DNA of 64,000 nucleotides from Microvirga rosea (GCF_020595095.1 NZ_JAJDOP010000013.1:1-64000), one strand, 5' to 3'; numbered from the stretch's first letter, positions 51,622-61,124 are shown. The notes: generated by a model from the sequence alone, not told the origin. Numbers and translations are program-made.

Positions 51622-53015
51622 GGAGCCGGGTGCAGCAATCCGAGCCGATCGCGACGCAACCAGCGCCACAGCATAAGCGACGCCACAACCGCAAGGCCCG
51701 TCGCGAGCCCGACCCAGATTCCGACCCCTCGCAAACTTGTTCCAAACGCCAGAATGACACCGAGGGGAAGACCCACTCCCCAGTAGCCTAAAGCTGCGAA
51801 CATCATCGGAACGCGGGTGTCTTGCAGACCGCGCAACATCCCTGCCCCCACCGCCTGGGCCCCGTCTGCCAATTGAAATATGGCTGCCAGGGTCAGAAAC
51901 GACACTGCGAATTGGAGAACGATTGCATTGCTGGGATCCCTGATATCAAGGAACGCTGCAATCAATAGCTGGGGAGCAAGCAACATCAAGAGCGCCGTCA
52001 CTATCATGAATCCGACCCCGAGCACGAAGGCCGTCCATCCGGCACGAGCCACGCCGCCGGCGTCCTGCGCGCCAAGTGCCCGGCCGACGCGGACGGTTAC
52101 AGCTTGACCGATCCCAAACGGCACCATGAAGCATAACGATGCGATTTGCAGAGCAATCGCGTGGGCCGCGAGTTCATTGGCTCCAATGCGCCCCATGATG
52201 AGTGCAGCAGCATTGAAGATCGTCACTTCGAAGGCCACTGTCAGACCGATCGGTGCGCCGATACGCCATAAAGTTCGGTATCGGGCCCAATCCGGTCGCC
52301 AGAAGCGGCCGAAGAGGTGATAGCGTCGTAAGCGCTTGTCCCAGCTGACGACCAAGGCAAGGCTCACGAACATGAAGATGCTTGAAATCACCGTACCGAT
52401 CCCGGCACCGATGAGGCCGAGTGCCGGGAGGCCCAACTTGCCGAGCATGAGGACGTATGCAGCCCCGAAATTGACCGGAACTGCCAGCACACCAATGACG
52501 AGTGCCCAGCCGGGCCTTTCGAGGGCGGATAAAAACGAACGCAGAACAAGGGAAAACAGGAAAGGCAGCAGACTCCATTGCAGGGCGCGGATGTATATGC
52601 CGGCATCATGCGCAAGGGTTGCCTCCTGGCCCATCAGGAGAAGCATCGTCTCGCCATTCCAAGCCAGAAGCCAGATCGGAACGGCCACTGTGATAGACGC
52701 CCAGAATCCCTGCCTCACTGTGCGCCGCACATCTCGAACGGAATGCCGTTTACGGCCCAGCTCCTCAGCGATCAAAGGAGAGGTTGCATTGACCAATCCG
52801 ATCCCAAAAATCAGGAACGCGAAGTAAAGATTGGTTCCTAAGGCCCCTGCTGCAAGAGCGCCGGATCCCAGCCACCCCATCAGAATGACATCGGATGTCA
52901 TGAGCGCGTTCTGCGCCAGATTGGTCAAGACGAGGGGCCAACTCAGGGCGAGCATCGCACGGAGTTCTTCGCTCCACGCAGACTTTCCAGGTTTTGATAT
53001 ATCAATGGCATTCAT
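51600..53015 (-). CDS. MATE-family multidrug efflux protein
   Basis: A 471-residue transporter with 12 hydrophobic segments in two six-helix repeats. Landmarks are ALSWPLVLTNLAQNALMTSDVILMGWLGSGALAAGAL, the second-repeat start RIGAPIGLTVAFEVTIFNAAALIMGRIGANELAAHAIA, and FGIGQAVTVRVGRALGA. MATE proteins use Na+ or H+ gradients to export cations and drugs. It runs opposite to the carotenoid operon and overlaps its 3' end, so the two are probably regulated separately. Confidence 0.92.
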   Translation of the reverse strand: MNAIDISKPGKSAWSEELRAMLALSWPLVLTNLAQNALMTSDVILMGWLGSGALAAGALGTNLYFAFLIFGIGLVNATSPLIAEELGRKRHSVRDVRRTVRQGFWASITVAVPIWLLAWNGETMLLLMGQEATLAHDAGIYIRALQWSLLPFLFSLVLRSFLSALERPGWALVIGVLAVPVNFGAAYVLMLGKLGLPALGLIGAGIGTVISSIFMFVSLALVVSWDKRLRRYHLFGRFWRPDWARYRTLWRIGAPIGLTVAFEVTIFNAAALIMGRIGANELAAHAIALQIASLCFMVPFGIGQAVTVRVGRALGAQDAGGVARAGWTAFVLGVGFMIVTALLMLLAPQLLIAAFLDIRDPSNAIVLQFAVSFLTLAAIFQLADGAQAVGAGMLRGLQDTRVPMMFAALGYWGVGLPLGVILAFGTSLRGVGIWVGLATGLAVVASLMLWRWLRRDRLGLLHPAPQEALSR

Positions 53016-53086
53016 GGCGTGCTTTTAGCCCGACTCGCGGCCGAAAAGCCATATCCTTCTCGCCTGGATCATTGTTGCATTTAGCC

Positions 53087-53111
53087 GGAACCTCCCGGCG
53101 CTGCACTCGTT
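53087..53111 (+). promoter_or_regulatory. Sigma-EcfG promoter for the amidoligase operon
   Basis: GGAAC (53087-53091), 16-base spacer, CGTT (53108-53111), an exact consensus match. Predicted start about 53118, leaving a short leader with AGGAG at 53129-53133 before the ATG at 53140. It lies between the divergent MATE and amidoligase genes. Confidence 0.75.
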
Positions 53112-53139
53112 CACCTGAGCAATTGGTCAGGAGTTCCCA

Positions 53140-54114
53140 ATGGCGCAACCGGCGCTACCCACCGAAATCGCGTTTTCCCTACCGCCGGCACTCCTTAACG
53201 AGGCTGGCGAAACGAGAACGGTTGGGGTTGAGGTTGAATTTGCGGGTCCTTCGGCGGAAGAAACAGCGCGGACGCTTCAAAAGGCATTGGGCGGCACAGT
53301 TATTGAAGAGGACCCCCATGCTTACCGACTCGACGGTTCCAGCATAGGAAGCATAGCGATCGGACTTGACAGCCGGATGTTACACCCTAGCCCAAACAAT
53401 AATAAACTGGGCTTCCTCCCTCGTCTTGCCTCATGGTTCGGCTCAGCCGCGAGCTATGTTATCCCGTGTGAGCTTGTTACCGAGCCAATTCCCTTCGATC
53501 GACTTCGCGAAGTCGATCAAGTCCTCTCCATTTTGCGAGGCATTGGTGCAAAAGGCACCCAGGACGCCCCTTTCTATGCTTTTGGTTTGCACTTCAACCC
53601 AGAGATTCCGCGGCAAAACGCTCGCACGGCGGCTGCGTTTCTGAAGAGTTTCGTTCTTCTGAACTCCTGGCTACGCCGGGAAGTGGCTCCCGATAGAACT
53701 CGCGATATTCTAGGCTTCGCCGCACCTTTTCCAGAGGACTATGTGCGTCGAATCGTGTCGCCTGATTACTGGCCTGAAATCGATGAATTTATAGACGATT
53801 ACCTCATCGCCAATCCAACACGGAACCGCGATCTCGATCTTCTTCCACTCTTGTATCATTTTGATTGCGTAAGAGTCAGAAAAGCTCTCCCCAATGAAAA
53901 GATCAACGGTCGCCCAACTTTTCACTACCGTCTGCCAGACGCGAGGATCAGCGACGCCGGCTGGAGCATCGCGCCTGATTGGAACCGATGGGTCACAGTG
54001 GAACGTCTAGCGGAGGACCATGAACACTTGAACGCAGTCGGTTCGGTCTTTCTTTCATTTGAAGGAGAGAGCAAAAGTTGGGCCGACCTTGTCGAACATA
54101 TCGCTCTGTCATGA
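53140..54114 (+). CDS. Amidoligase_2 family enzyme (GS/GCS-fold amide ligase)
   Basis: A 324-residue protein of the COOH-NH2 ligase branch of the glutamine synthetase superfamily. Metal/ATP-site features are VGVEVEF (residues 28-34), ELVTEPI (111-117), a His in YAFGLHFNPEIP (His151), PTRNRDLDLLPLLYHFD and the substrate-side FHYRLPD (261-267). No signal peptide. Such enzymes join carboxylates and amines into amide-linked metabolites or modify peptides; the family has few characterised members. It forms an ATGA-coupled operon with a C26-type amidotransferase/hydrolase and is driven by an EcfG promoter, so a stress-related metabolite is likely (inference). Confidence 0.82.
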   Translation: MAQPALPTEIAFSLPPALLNEAGETRTVGVEVEFAGPSAEETARTLQKALGGTVIEEDPHAYRLDGSSIGSIAIGLDSRMLHPSPNNNKLGFLPRLASWFGSAASYVIPCELVTEPIPFDRLREVDQVLSILRGIGAKGTQDAPFYAFGLHFNPEIPRQNARTAAAFLKSFVLLNSWLRREVAPDRTRDILGFAAPFPEDYVRRIVSPDYWPEIDEFIDDYLIANPTRNRDLDLLPLLYHFDCVRVRKALPNEKINGRPTFHYRLPDARISDAGWSIAPDWNRWVTVERLAEDHEHLNAVGSVFLSFEGESKSWADLVEHIALS

Positions 54115-54812
54115 CGCGACCTTTGATCGGCGTGACAACTTCGCGTGTGGGTGGTTGGCGCAGCTACCTCATGCATCGCCTCGCCCTTGCACGTGCAGGA
54201 GCGCGCGCTGTCAGGCTGATGGCCGGGACGCCTCTTCCTCAAGAACCGCTACAGGGGCTTATTATCGGTGGAGGAGATGACATCGGAGCTGAAATTTATG
54301 GCGGCAAGGTTCTGCCTGACGTGCGCATTGATCCAGAGCGGGACAAGCTTGAACTCAGCTTGCTGAAGATGGCTTTACCGATGAGCCTGCCGGTTCTGGG
54401 AATTTGTCGAGGCTCTCAGATGATCAATATCGCATTGGGAGGGACGCTGCATACGGACATCTATGAAGTATATATCCAAGCACCGAAAATGCGGACAGTC
54501 CTTCCGAAGAAGCGCATCCGGATTTTACCTGAATCTAAACTCGACCAAATTCTCGGCTGCAATCCATGCCGAGTGAATGCCTTGCACCATCAATCCGTAG
54601 ACCGCCTTGGCGAAGGCCTCCGCATCGCCGCAGAAGACGAGAACGGGATCGTCCAGGCAATTGAGGATCCGAACGCAGCGTTCCTTCTTGGCGTTCAGTG
54701 GCATCCGGAGCTACTCTTTTGGAAAAAGCAGCAGCAGCGCCTATTTCAGGCATTATCTCAGGCTGCCACCGTATCAAAAGCTAAAATCGAAGCCGCAGCT
54801 GCGAATCTATGA
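54111..54812 (+). CDS. Class I glutamine amidotransferase-like hydrolase (peptidase C26)
   Basis: A 233-residue enzyme starting at 54111, where ATG overlaps the upstream stop. The triad is complete: Cys99 in LGICRGSQMINIALGG, His198 and Glu200 in GVQWHPEL. Earlier features are IIGGGDDIGAEIYGG and DKLELSLLKMAL. The layout matches gamma-glutamyl-GABA hydrolase (PuuD) and related gamma-glutamyl hydrolases. Paired with an amidoligase it may remove or transfer gamma-glutamyl groups from the ligase product, or supply ammonia. The stop lies 3 bases from that of the convergent sensor gene. Confidence 0.88.
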   Translation: MTRPLIGVTTSRVGGWRSYLMHRLALARAGARAVRLMAGTPLPQEPLQGLIIGGGDDIGAEIYGGKVLPDVRIDPERDKLELSLLKMALPMSLPVLGICRGSQMINIALGGTLHTDIYEVYIQAPKMRTVLPKKRIRILPESKLDQILGCNPCRVNALHHQSVDRLGEGLRIAAEDENGIVQAIEDPNAAFLLGVQWHPELLFWKKQQQRLFQALSQAATVSKAKIEAAAANL

Positions 54813-54814
54813 CA

Positions 54815-56314
54815 TTATTGACTGCGTCGTGACCTTCGTGACGAAAGCGAGACAACTTTTCCGCTCATCGAGGCAATCTGCTTTTCTATTGCAGTTTGAA
54901 GTTCACGACTGACGATAGGCTTATACAAAAGCGGGAATTCATTTACCGCTGCGGATGTGTCCCCGGAGATGAGGAGGATCGGCAGGTCTGGAAGAATCTG
55001 CCTTACGTCATGCGCAAGCCTAACGCCGTTCTTAGCTCCGGTCATGGCCACATCCAAGAGAAGCAAGTCGGGCGTTTTGGCCTTTAATGCCCTCATAAGC
55101 TGATCTGGTCTTGTCGCTGTGCGCACCGCGTATCCAATTTCTTCAAGCATCGCCTGCGACGCGAGAGCCACTTCAATCTCCGGATCAAAGATCAGAATGT
55201 CCTTATGATCAGCAACACGCTCTTCAGCATGCCGCTCATCTTGCCGTGCTGAGCAGGGCGTCTGGATCGAAGCGACAGCCCTCGGAAGATAGATTGCAAC
55301 GACAGTTTGCTCTCCTCTGGTTGTGACTTCAGCCGTTCCGCCAAGAGGCTGTAAGAAATAGAAAAAACTGTTAAACTCGAGCCAGCTCGCAAGATCCATA
55401 TCCTGCATCGTGAAGATGCTATCCCCATCCACCTGCGAAGCACCCGGCCCGTTGCCGAGAGAGCTTGCTGCGATCGTGATGCGCACGAAATCGCCTTCAA
55501 GGTTTGCCCCGGAAGTCGTTCCCTTCGATACATCTACATTCTGGGCCTCAAGAGTAAGTGTGCCGCCTTGACTGAGATTGTCGCGGAGCATAAGGCACAA
55601 GGCTATGATGGCCAGTTCCAGATCGTTCGGATCGGCTTGAACGTGCCAAAGATTATCTTCGACATTCGATTCAAGCTTAACGTCATCGCGCAATAGGACG
55701 CGGCCTAGCAACATCGTGGCGGCAGAGACCCTCTCCGCGATACAGAATGTTTGAACCTGTGGCCCATTGTTCCTGATGAAGGCACTTGAGCGTTCAACTA
55801 GCCCTGCTGCCTGATCCACTGCAACGAGAGCCGAGAGAAGTTTGCGTTGAAGGTTAGGCTGGTCCCTCATCCGTCTGGAGACGGCATCAATATTCGCACT
55901 AATGACCATAAGCCGGTTGTTTAGGTCATTAACGATGCTGTCGCCGATATGTCTGAAGATATCAACTCGGTGGACCGAAGATGCATAACCTTCATTCAAG
56001 ACAGCTTGTGATTTTTTCCGAGGGGACTGGCCTCTTTCTTCGTGGCGATCCGACTTTTCAGCGTCCTGCTCGAACACAGTCACACGACGACCTAGCTGAT
56101 CTCTCAGCCTGTTTTGGACTCTTGTGAGCTTCGCAATGCGCCAGCCCATCAAGAGAATACTGCCCAAGGCTACAGCCGAAAGCGCCATGGCGAGAATGAG
56201 GGCCAGCTCGGTTTCTCCCATGACGACAGCCATGCCTATAGCCGCCATCAGAACAAACAGCGTGCAGCAGGATACGGCTAGCAGGAGCCCCATATTGAGC
56301 GGCAAGGGATGCAT
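54815..56314 (-). CDS. Hybrid sensor protein with degenerate kinase and intact receiver domain
   Basis: A 499-residue inner-membrane protein. Two N-terminal helices (LLLAVSCCTLFVLMAAIGMAVVM; ALILAMALSAVALGSILLMGW) lead to a charged linker and a HisKA-like helix at 115-150. The phospho-accepting position, HDFNN in relatives, reads NDLNN (Asn129). The ATPase part lacks the N-box Asn (CLMLRDNL at 240-247) and G-box glycines. The C-terminal receiver (372-480) keeps its phospho-Asp421 (LLLLDVAM), Ser450 and Lys465 (LLYKPI), but only one clear acidic-pocket Asp377. It therefore looks like a pseudokinase that senses through the membrane and receives phosphate from another kinase. Start is uncertain (ribosome site is poor). 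Confidence 0.85.
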   Translation of the reverse strand: MHPLPLNMGLLLAVSCCTLFVLMAAIGMAVVMGETELALILAMALSAVALGSILLMGWRIAKLTRVQNRLRDQLGRRVTVFEQDAEKSDRHEERGQSPRKKSQAVLNEGYASSVHRVDIFRHIGDSIVNDLNNRLMVISANIDAVSRRMRDQPNLQRKLLSALVAVDQAAGLVERSSAFIRNNGPQVQTFCIAERVSAATMLLGRVLLRDDVKLESNVEDNLWHVQADPNDLELAIIALCLMLRDNLSQGGTLTLEAQNVDVSKGTTSGANLEGDFVRITIAASSLGNGPGASQVDGDSIFTMQDMDLASWLEFNSFFYFLQPLGGTAEVTTRGEQTVVAIYLPRAVASIQTPCSARQDERHAEERVADHKDILIFDPEIEVALASQAMLEEIGYAVRTATRPDQLMRALKAKTPDLLLLDVAMTGAKNGVRLAHDVRQILPDLPILLISGDTSAAVNEFPLLYKPIVSRELQTAIEKQIASMSGKVVSLSSRRSRRSQ

Positions 56315-56453
56315 CCTTGTCAGGTCGCAGCCAGAACAGTTTCCTAGCCGAGCTTATGCGGCTAGCGCTATTCCCTATCTTTGCCCTATTTAACATAAGA
56401 AGAGGATGTTCGGGATCCTCCCAAGATAAAGTTTTTGTGTCCTAGGCTAGGGG

Positions 56454-58712
56454 ATGATGGTGCAGTCGACTGGTTTCTTCGCCTTTTTGAGACTGGGTCT
56501 CGCGGCCTTCTTCGCAGTCGCCTTTCCGGCGGCGGGTCAACCTCAAGAAGAAGTCGAAAAGCGGGTCAATGATCTTCTTCGAACCATGACCTTGGAGGAG
56601 AAGATCGGCCAACTCAATATGGTATCCAACGGGGCATTACTGCGATGGGATGATATTTCATCTGGCCGCGTAGGCGCTCTTCTCAATTTTAATAACGCCC
56701 AGGATATCGCTCGCGCTCAGGCGGCCGCTCGCCAATCAAGGCTCAAGATACCCGTGCTGTTCGGCCTGGATATTCTTCACGGCTTCCGAACCCAGTTCCC
56801 GATCCCCTTAGGAGAAGCGGCAGCTTTCAATCCCCGGCTATCGCGCCTTGCATCCGAGTGGGCCGCGCGAGAGGCATCTTATATCGGCGTCCAGTGGACC
56901 TTCGCGCCAATGGCCGACCTCTCCCGCGACAGCCGCTGGGGGAGGATTGTGGAGGGCTTTGGCGAGGATCCCTACCTCGGTTCGGTTTTGACGGCCGCTC
57001 GAGTCGAAGGCTTTTCCAAAGGAGGACTCGCGACAGCGACAAAGCACTTTGCAGGATATGGTGCACCACAAGGAGGGCGGGACTACGATACTACCTATAT
57101 CCCTCCTGCTGAAATGTACGACACCTACCTCCCGCCATTTCGCGCGGCTGTGGAAGCAGGATCGGTGAGCTTCATGGCTGCCTTCAATGCGCTCAACGGG
57201 GTTCCGTCGACCGCGAATGCTTGGCTCCAGACGGACGTCTTGCGCAAGCGTTGGGGCTTTGACGGTTTTGTCACTTCCGATTGGGCCGGGATCAACGAGC
57301 TCATTGGTCATGGCATCGCGGAAGATGGTGCGGAAGCGGCTCGAAAAGCAATTCTCGCTGGCGTCGATATGGACATGATGGGGGAGCTCTATATTCGCTA
57401 CCTCCCCGAAGAGGTACGGTCCGGGCGCGTACCTGAAAGCGTCATTGACGAAGCCGCACGGCGTATCTTGCGATCAAAGATGCGTCTGGGCCTCTTCGAT
57501 CGCCCGGATGCTGACCCTAAGCATGTCGACTCGATTTTTCCATCTGCTGAAGCTCGGCAGGCAGCAAGAGAAGTCGCGCAGGAAACAATTGTGCTGCTGC
57601 AGAACAGAAATAAAGTTCTGCCGATTAGCGGATCTGTTCGCTCCATTGCCGTGGTCGGCCCTCTCGCAGATGCACCGTTGGACCAGTTTGGTCCACATGG
57701 AGCCCGTGGCCATGCCCAGGATAGCGTATCGATTCTTCAGGGAGTTCGTGCGAAGGCTGAGCAATCCGGCATCCAGATCAGACACGCGATAGGATGCGAT
57801 CTTGTCTGCCACTCGAGCGATCAGCTCCCGGCAGCACTTGAAGCGGTTAAGTCCTCGGATCTCACGATTGCGGTCTTCGGCGAGCCTGCCGATCTTTCAG
57901 GAGAGGCGGCTTCTCGCGCCCATCTTGCTTTGAATGGCAAACAAGAAGAAATCCTTCGTGCGCTGGCGGCGGCTGGCAAGCCGATCGCTTTGGTGATTAT
58001 TGGAGGGCGTCCCCTAGAGCTCGGGACACTTCCCGACCAAATTCCCTCGGTTCTGATGGCTTGGTACCCGGGAACCGAAGGTGGGCCTGCCCTCGCCGAC
58101 ATCCTGTTTGGCGATGTAAACCCAAGCGGCAAGCTACCTCTCAGTTGGCCGAGAAGTGTCGGACAACTGCCGCTGTATTACAACCGGCTGCCCACAGGAC
58201 GACCGACTCTCGAGAACAATCGCTTTACGCTTAAGTATGTCGATGAAGCGATTACGCCATTGTACCCCTTCGGGTGGGGCTTAAGCTACACCCAGTTCGC
58301 TTATAGCCGTCCTGAAATCACAAAGACACACCTCAAGGCGGGCGATATCCTTGAGGTGTCGGTTCAAGTGACGAATGAAGGTTCTCAAAAAGGTCACGAG
58401 GTAGTTCAGCTTTACACGCGCGACCCAGTAGCAAGTCGCAGCCGGCCATTGCGAGAACTGAAAGCTTTCGAGAAGATTTTTCTCGAACCCGGTCAATCTA
58501 AACGTGTCACATTTCAGATTCTCGTCAACGCACTGGGCTTTCACCAGGACGATGGGAGCTACTGGCTTGAGAAGGGGGCAATTCAGATCTTTGTCGGCGG
58601 CAACTCTCTCGCTGATCTATCAGGAGAGATTTTCCTGGAAGAAACGGTCACTGTTCCTCTCGGAGAGCAGCGGGCTATTTCGTCGATGAAAGTGTACCGC
58701 AATGACTTATGA
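56454..58712 (+). CDS. bglX: Secreted beta-glucosidase, GH3 (BglX-type)
   Basis: A 752-residue periplasmic glycosidase. A Sec signal (FFAFLRLGLAAFFAVAFPAAGQ) leads to the GH3 N-terminal barrel (residues about 35-350) with nucleophile Asp276 in GFDGFVTSDWAGI and substrate residues in VEGFGEDPYLG and ATKHFAGYGAPQGGRDYD. The GH3 C-terminal domain (390-620) and a fibronectin-III-like domain (640-720) follow: VSVQVTNEGSQKGHEVVQLY. Length and layout match E. coli BglX (765). It cleaves terminal beta-glucosyl residues. It converges on the GT2 gene. Confidence 0.93.
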   Translation: MMVQSTGFFAFLRLGLAAFFAVAFPAAGQPQEEVEKRVNDLLRTMTLEEKIGQLNMVSNGALLRWDDISSGRVGALLNFNNAQDIARAQAAARQSRLKIPVLFGLDILHGFRTQFPIPLGEAAAFNPRLSRLASEWAAREASYIGVQWTFAPMADLSRDSRWGRIVEGFGEDPYLGSVLTAARVEGFSKGGLATATKHFAGYGAPQGGRDYDTTYIPPAEMYDTYLPPFRAAVEAGSVSFMAAFNALNGVPSTANAWLQTDVLRKRWGFDGFVTSDWAGINELIGHGIAEDGAEAARKAILAGVDMDMMGELYIRYLPEEVRSGRVPESVIDEAARRILRSKMRLGLFDRPDADPKHVDSIFPSAEARQAAREVAQETIVLLQNRNKVLPISGSVRSIAVVGPLADAPLDQFGPHGARGHAQDSVSILQGVRAKAEQSGIQIRHAIGCDLVCHSSDQLPAALEAVKSSDLTIAVFGEPADLSGEAASRAHLALNGKQEEILRALAAAGKPIALVIIGGRPLELGTLPDQIPSVLMAWYPGTEGGPALADILFGDVNPSGKLPLSWPRSVGQLPLYYNRLPTGRPTLENNRFTLKYVDEAITPLYPFGWGLSYTQFAYSRPEITKTHLKAGDILEVSVQVTNEGSQKGHEVVQLYTRDPVASRSRPLRELKAFEKIFLEPGQSKRVTFQILVNALGFHQDDGSYWLEKGAIQIFVGGNSLADLSGEIFLEETVTVPLGEQRAISSMKVYRNDL

Positions 58713-58797
58713 GCCTGACAAGCCTGCTGCTCCGGAGAACTATCTTCTAAAAGCTCACAGAACAAAAATCGGACCGAATCTAAGAGCGTTTCGCGCC

Positions 58798-59895
58798 TCA
58801 GAACACGCCGCTGCGGTGCCATCTTTGCCAACGGAGAGCGTTTGTCACTCGACGTTGTATTCGTTGAAGAACGAATAACGGGTGAAGTGAAGACAATATA
58901 GGACCGCAATGCTTCCGGGCAGCTAAACCTTGCCACTCATAGACGCTCTCGACATCTGGCTCGATCTCGCGGGCCAGATTCACGAAACGGTTGATAGAAA
59001 CGTGATCCGCAGGGTTCTTGTCCAATACCTGGGTCGCAAGCTTTAGCGCTTGGGCTGCGATTGCGCGCTTGGCGGCGGACTGCAATTCTAGGAGTTCCGG
59101 AAGCTCCTGTGAAATTCCATCAAAAAGAACTTCGAAGGCGAGGTGCCGCTCGACCAGGTCGCGATACGCATCAACTTTTTGAGCCGAAAGGCTTTTGGGA
59201 TGTTCACGGTGCCACGCTTGGTCTGCGCCATGGATATAGGCGACATCGGAGAACGCGGCCAATCGCAACCACATCTCCATGTCGTGTGTATGATCTAAAG
59301 GCCGCTGCCCCCCTAACCTATCGACCAGAGACTTTCGCATGACAACTTCCGGAGAAGTAATGACATTGTAACCAGAATGACAACGGTCGGAGAGCCACTG
59401 ACGCCCAGGCCAGATCGTCCATGAAGACGGATTAGCGCGCGCACGTGGCAGATTCTCGCCTGAAAAATGAACGGGGTGTCCATAGATGAGGCCAACAGAT
59501 GGATAGTGACGCGCCACGGCAACAGCACGCTCCAGGGAGCCGGGCGTCAATAGGTCATCTGCGTCAAGCCTCACTAAAAACTCGCCAGTCGCCTTGTCCA
59601 GTCCATCATTGAACGTCTGCACGGGACCTGCATTCGTGCTATGAGCGACAACCTGAACTCGTGAGTTCTCAGAGGAGAGTCGACTTGCAACGAGCAGACT
59701 GTCATCTGTCGACGCATCGTCGACAATCACGACATCCACCCTTACGCCCGTCTGCTTGAGCGCACTATGTACGGCAGACGGCAGATAACATGCATAATTA
59801 TAACAAGGGATGACAACCGTAACGGTTGCCTCCGATGTATCGACTAAACGGGGCCGGACTCGAAGCTTTTGCATAATTGAGGCACCGCTGCTCAT
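58798..59895 (-). CDS. GT2 glycosyltransferase
   Basis: A 365-residue GT-A transferase. Catalytic features are TVVIPCYNYACYLPSAVHSAL, VVIVDDASTDDSLL and FLVRLDADDLLTPGSL (the DxD-type motif), with acceptor-side ITSPEVVMRKSLVDRLGG and HDMEMWLRLAAFSDVAYIHG. The C-terminal 100 residues are helical. There is no signal peptide. The second glycosyltransferase lies 29 bp upstream, so the two likely form an operon making a surface polysaccharide or glycoprotein. Sugar and acceptor unknown. Confidence 0.88.
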   Translation of the reverse strand: MSSGASIMQKLRVRPRLVDTSEATVTVVIPCYNYACYLPSAVHSALKQTGVRVDVVIVDDASTDDSLLVASRLSSENSRVQVVAHSTNAGPVQTFNDGLDKATGEFLVRLDADDLLTPGSLERAVAVARHYPSVGLIYGHPVHFSGENLPRARANPSSWTIWPGRQWLSDRCHSGYNVITSPEVVMRKSLVDRLGGQRPLDHTHDMEMWLRLAAFSDVAYIHGADQAWHREHPKSLSAQKVDAYRDLVERHLAFEVLFDGISQELPELLELQSAAKRAIAAQALKLATQVLDKNPADHVSINRFVNLAREIEPDVESVYEWQGLAARKHCGPILSSLHPLFVLQRIQRRVTNALRWQRWHRSGVF

Positions 59896-59924
59896 AAGGC
59901 ATTCTCTATTAAGCTCAGCCGGGT

Positions 59925-61124
59925 CTAGGAACTGATCTGTTGCTTCTGGAATATATCGCCAAGTGCTTCCCGCGCCATGACGGCCCGAAACTTCATTGTT
60001 CTGGCAGCTGACCTTAATAGAGAAGGCACTCTGGGCCAGAATCCTGCGCGCTCAGAAATGACATCGTCATAGATCCCGATGAGCCTTTCAGCGGCGCTTT
60101 CAAGACTGAAATGTTCCTCGACAAGCGCGCGCCCAAGTTGCCCAAGTCGAGGCCAGCTCGAGCGATCGTCGAGGAGTTGCCGTAAATTCAGTTCAAGATC
60201 GACGCCGCCTCTCCCGCCTGATCCGAAGAAGCCTTGAGCCAGGAATAGCGTTGCTGTCTCCTCGTTGAGGTTCAGCCAAAATCCATGTTCTCCCTGTACA
60301 AGAAGGGGCTTGGAAAAGGACATCCCCTTTAAGGCGGAGCTTCCCATCCCTAAGACAATATCAGCCGCATCATACGTATCCCGGGGATCAAATAGCGTCC
60401 CGGTTAGTACGATCAGCGGTCTCCCAAATTTGCAATTGATCTTTTCCGCCCGATCGTGAACTTCGCTCCAACCGTGGCCGTCTCCTGCAACGAGAAGCCG
60501 TACCGGAATCTCGTCTGCAAGTCGCCCAACAACATCAATCGCTTCCAGCACTCCCTCAAGCTTTCCAAGGTCCGTCGTCAATCGGCAAACAATTGAAAGC
60601 ACGATCTCATGTGGATCGAATCCCCAGCGAGTTCTGGCTTTTCGTTGATCAGAGGAAGAGTTCTTCGCCGTATCGATCGGCGGCTCGATGACATAGAGCT
60701 TTTCACGTGGCTTTATCTTCTCGCCAAGCTCGCGCGTTCCTACAATAAGAGGAAGATGGGACGGCAGAAACTTTGGAATATCCATCGACAGAACGGTCAT
60801 GAGAAGCGGCGTTCCATAGAGGGTATGAGGGCTGAAGCTAGCCTCCAGAATAGGTCTCCACTCATAAGCATGAACAAGATCGATTCTGTGTTGCCGAACT
60901 ATGTTGGCAAGCTGCACCATCGTACGGGCGGACAGATAGGTCGAATTTACCGGAGTCGGTACGTACTCCAAACCTAACTCGTGAATCATAGGCACAAGGA
61001 TGCCGTCAGGAGCAAAGACGACAACCTCAACACCCCTGCTTTTCACCGCGGCTGCAAGCTCGATGGCGTTGATCTGGCTCCCACCCATCGCCATGTCATG
61101 TGGATAAACAAGGATCTTCATCAA
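59925..61124 (-). CDS. GT4-type glycosyltransferase
   Basis: A 399-residue GT-B fold transferase. The N-terminal domain opens with ILVYPHDMAMGGSQINAIELAAAVKSRG, the loop typical of GT4 enzymes. The C-terminal donor domain holds LLVAGDGHGWSEVHDRAEK, LTGTLFDPRDTYDAADIVLGMGSSALKGMSF, where the usual E-x7-E donor motif is weak. It is likely the first gene of the two-gene unit with the GT2 gene. A clear AT-rich region lies upstream. Confidence 0.83.
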   Translation of the reverse strand: MMKILVYPHDMAMGGSQINAIELAAAVKSRGVEVVVFAPDGILVPMIHELGLEYVPTPVNSTYLSARTMVQLANIVRQHRIDLVHAYEWRPILEASFSPHTLYGTPLLMTVLSMDIPKFLPSHLPLIVGTRELGEKIKPREKLYVIEPPIDTAKNSSSDQRKARTRWGFDPHEIVLSIVCRLTTDLGKLEGVLEAIDVVGRLADEIPVRLLVAGDGHGWSEVHDRAEKINCKFGRPLIVLTGTLFDPRDTYDAADIVLGMGSSALKGMSFSKPLLVQGEHGFWLNLNEETATLFLAQGFFGSGGRGGVDLELNLRQLLDDRSSWPRLGQLGRALVEEHFSLESAAERLIGIYDDVISERAGFWPRVPSLLRSAARTMKFRAVMAREALGDIFQKQQISS

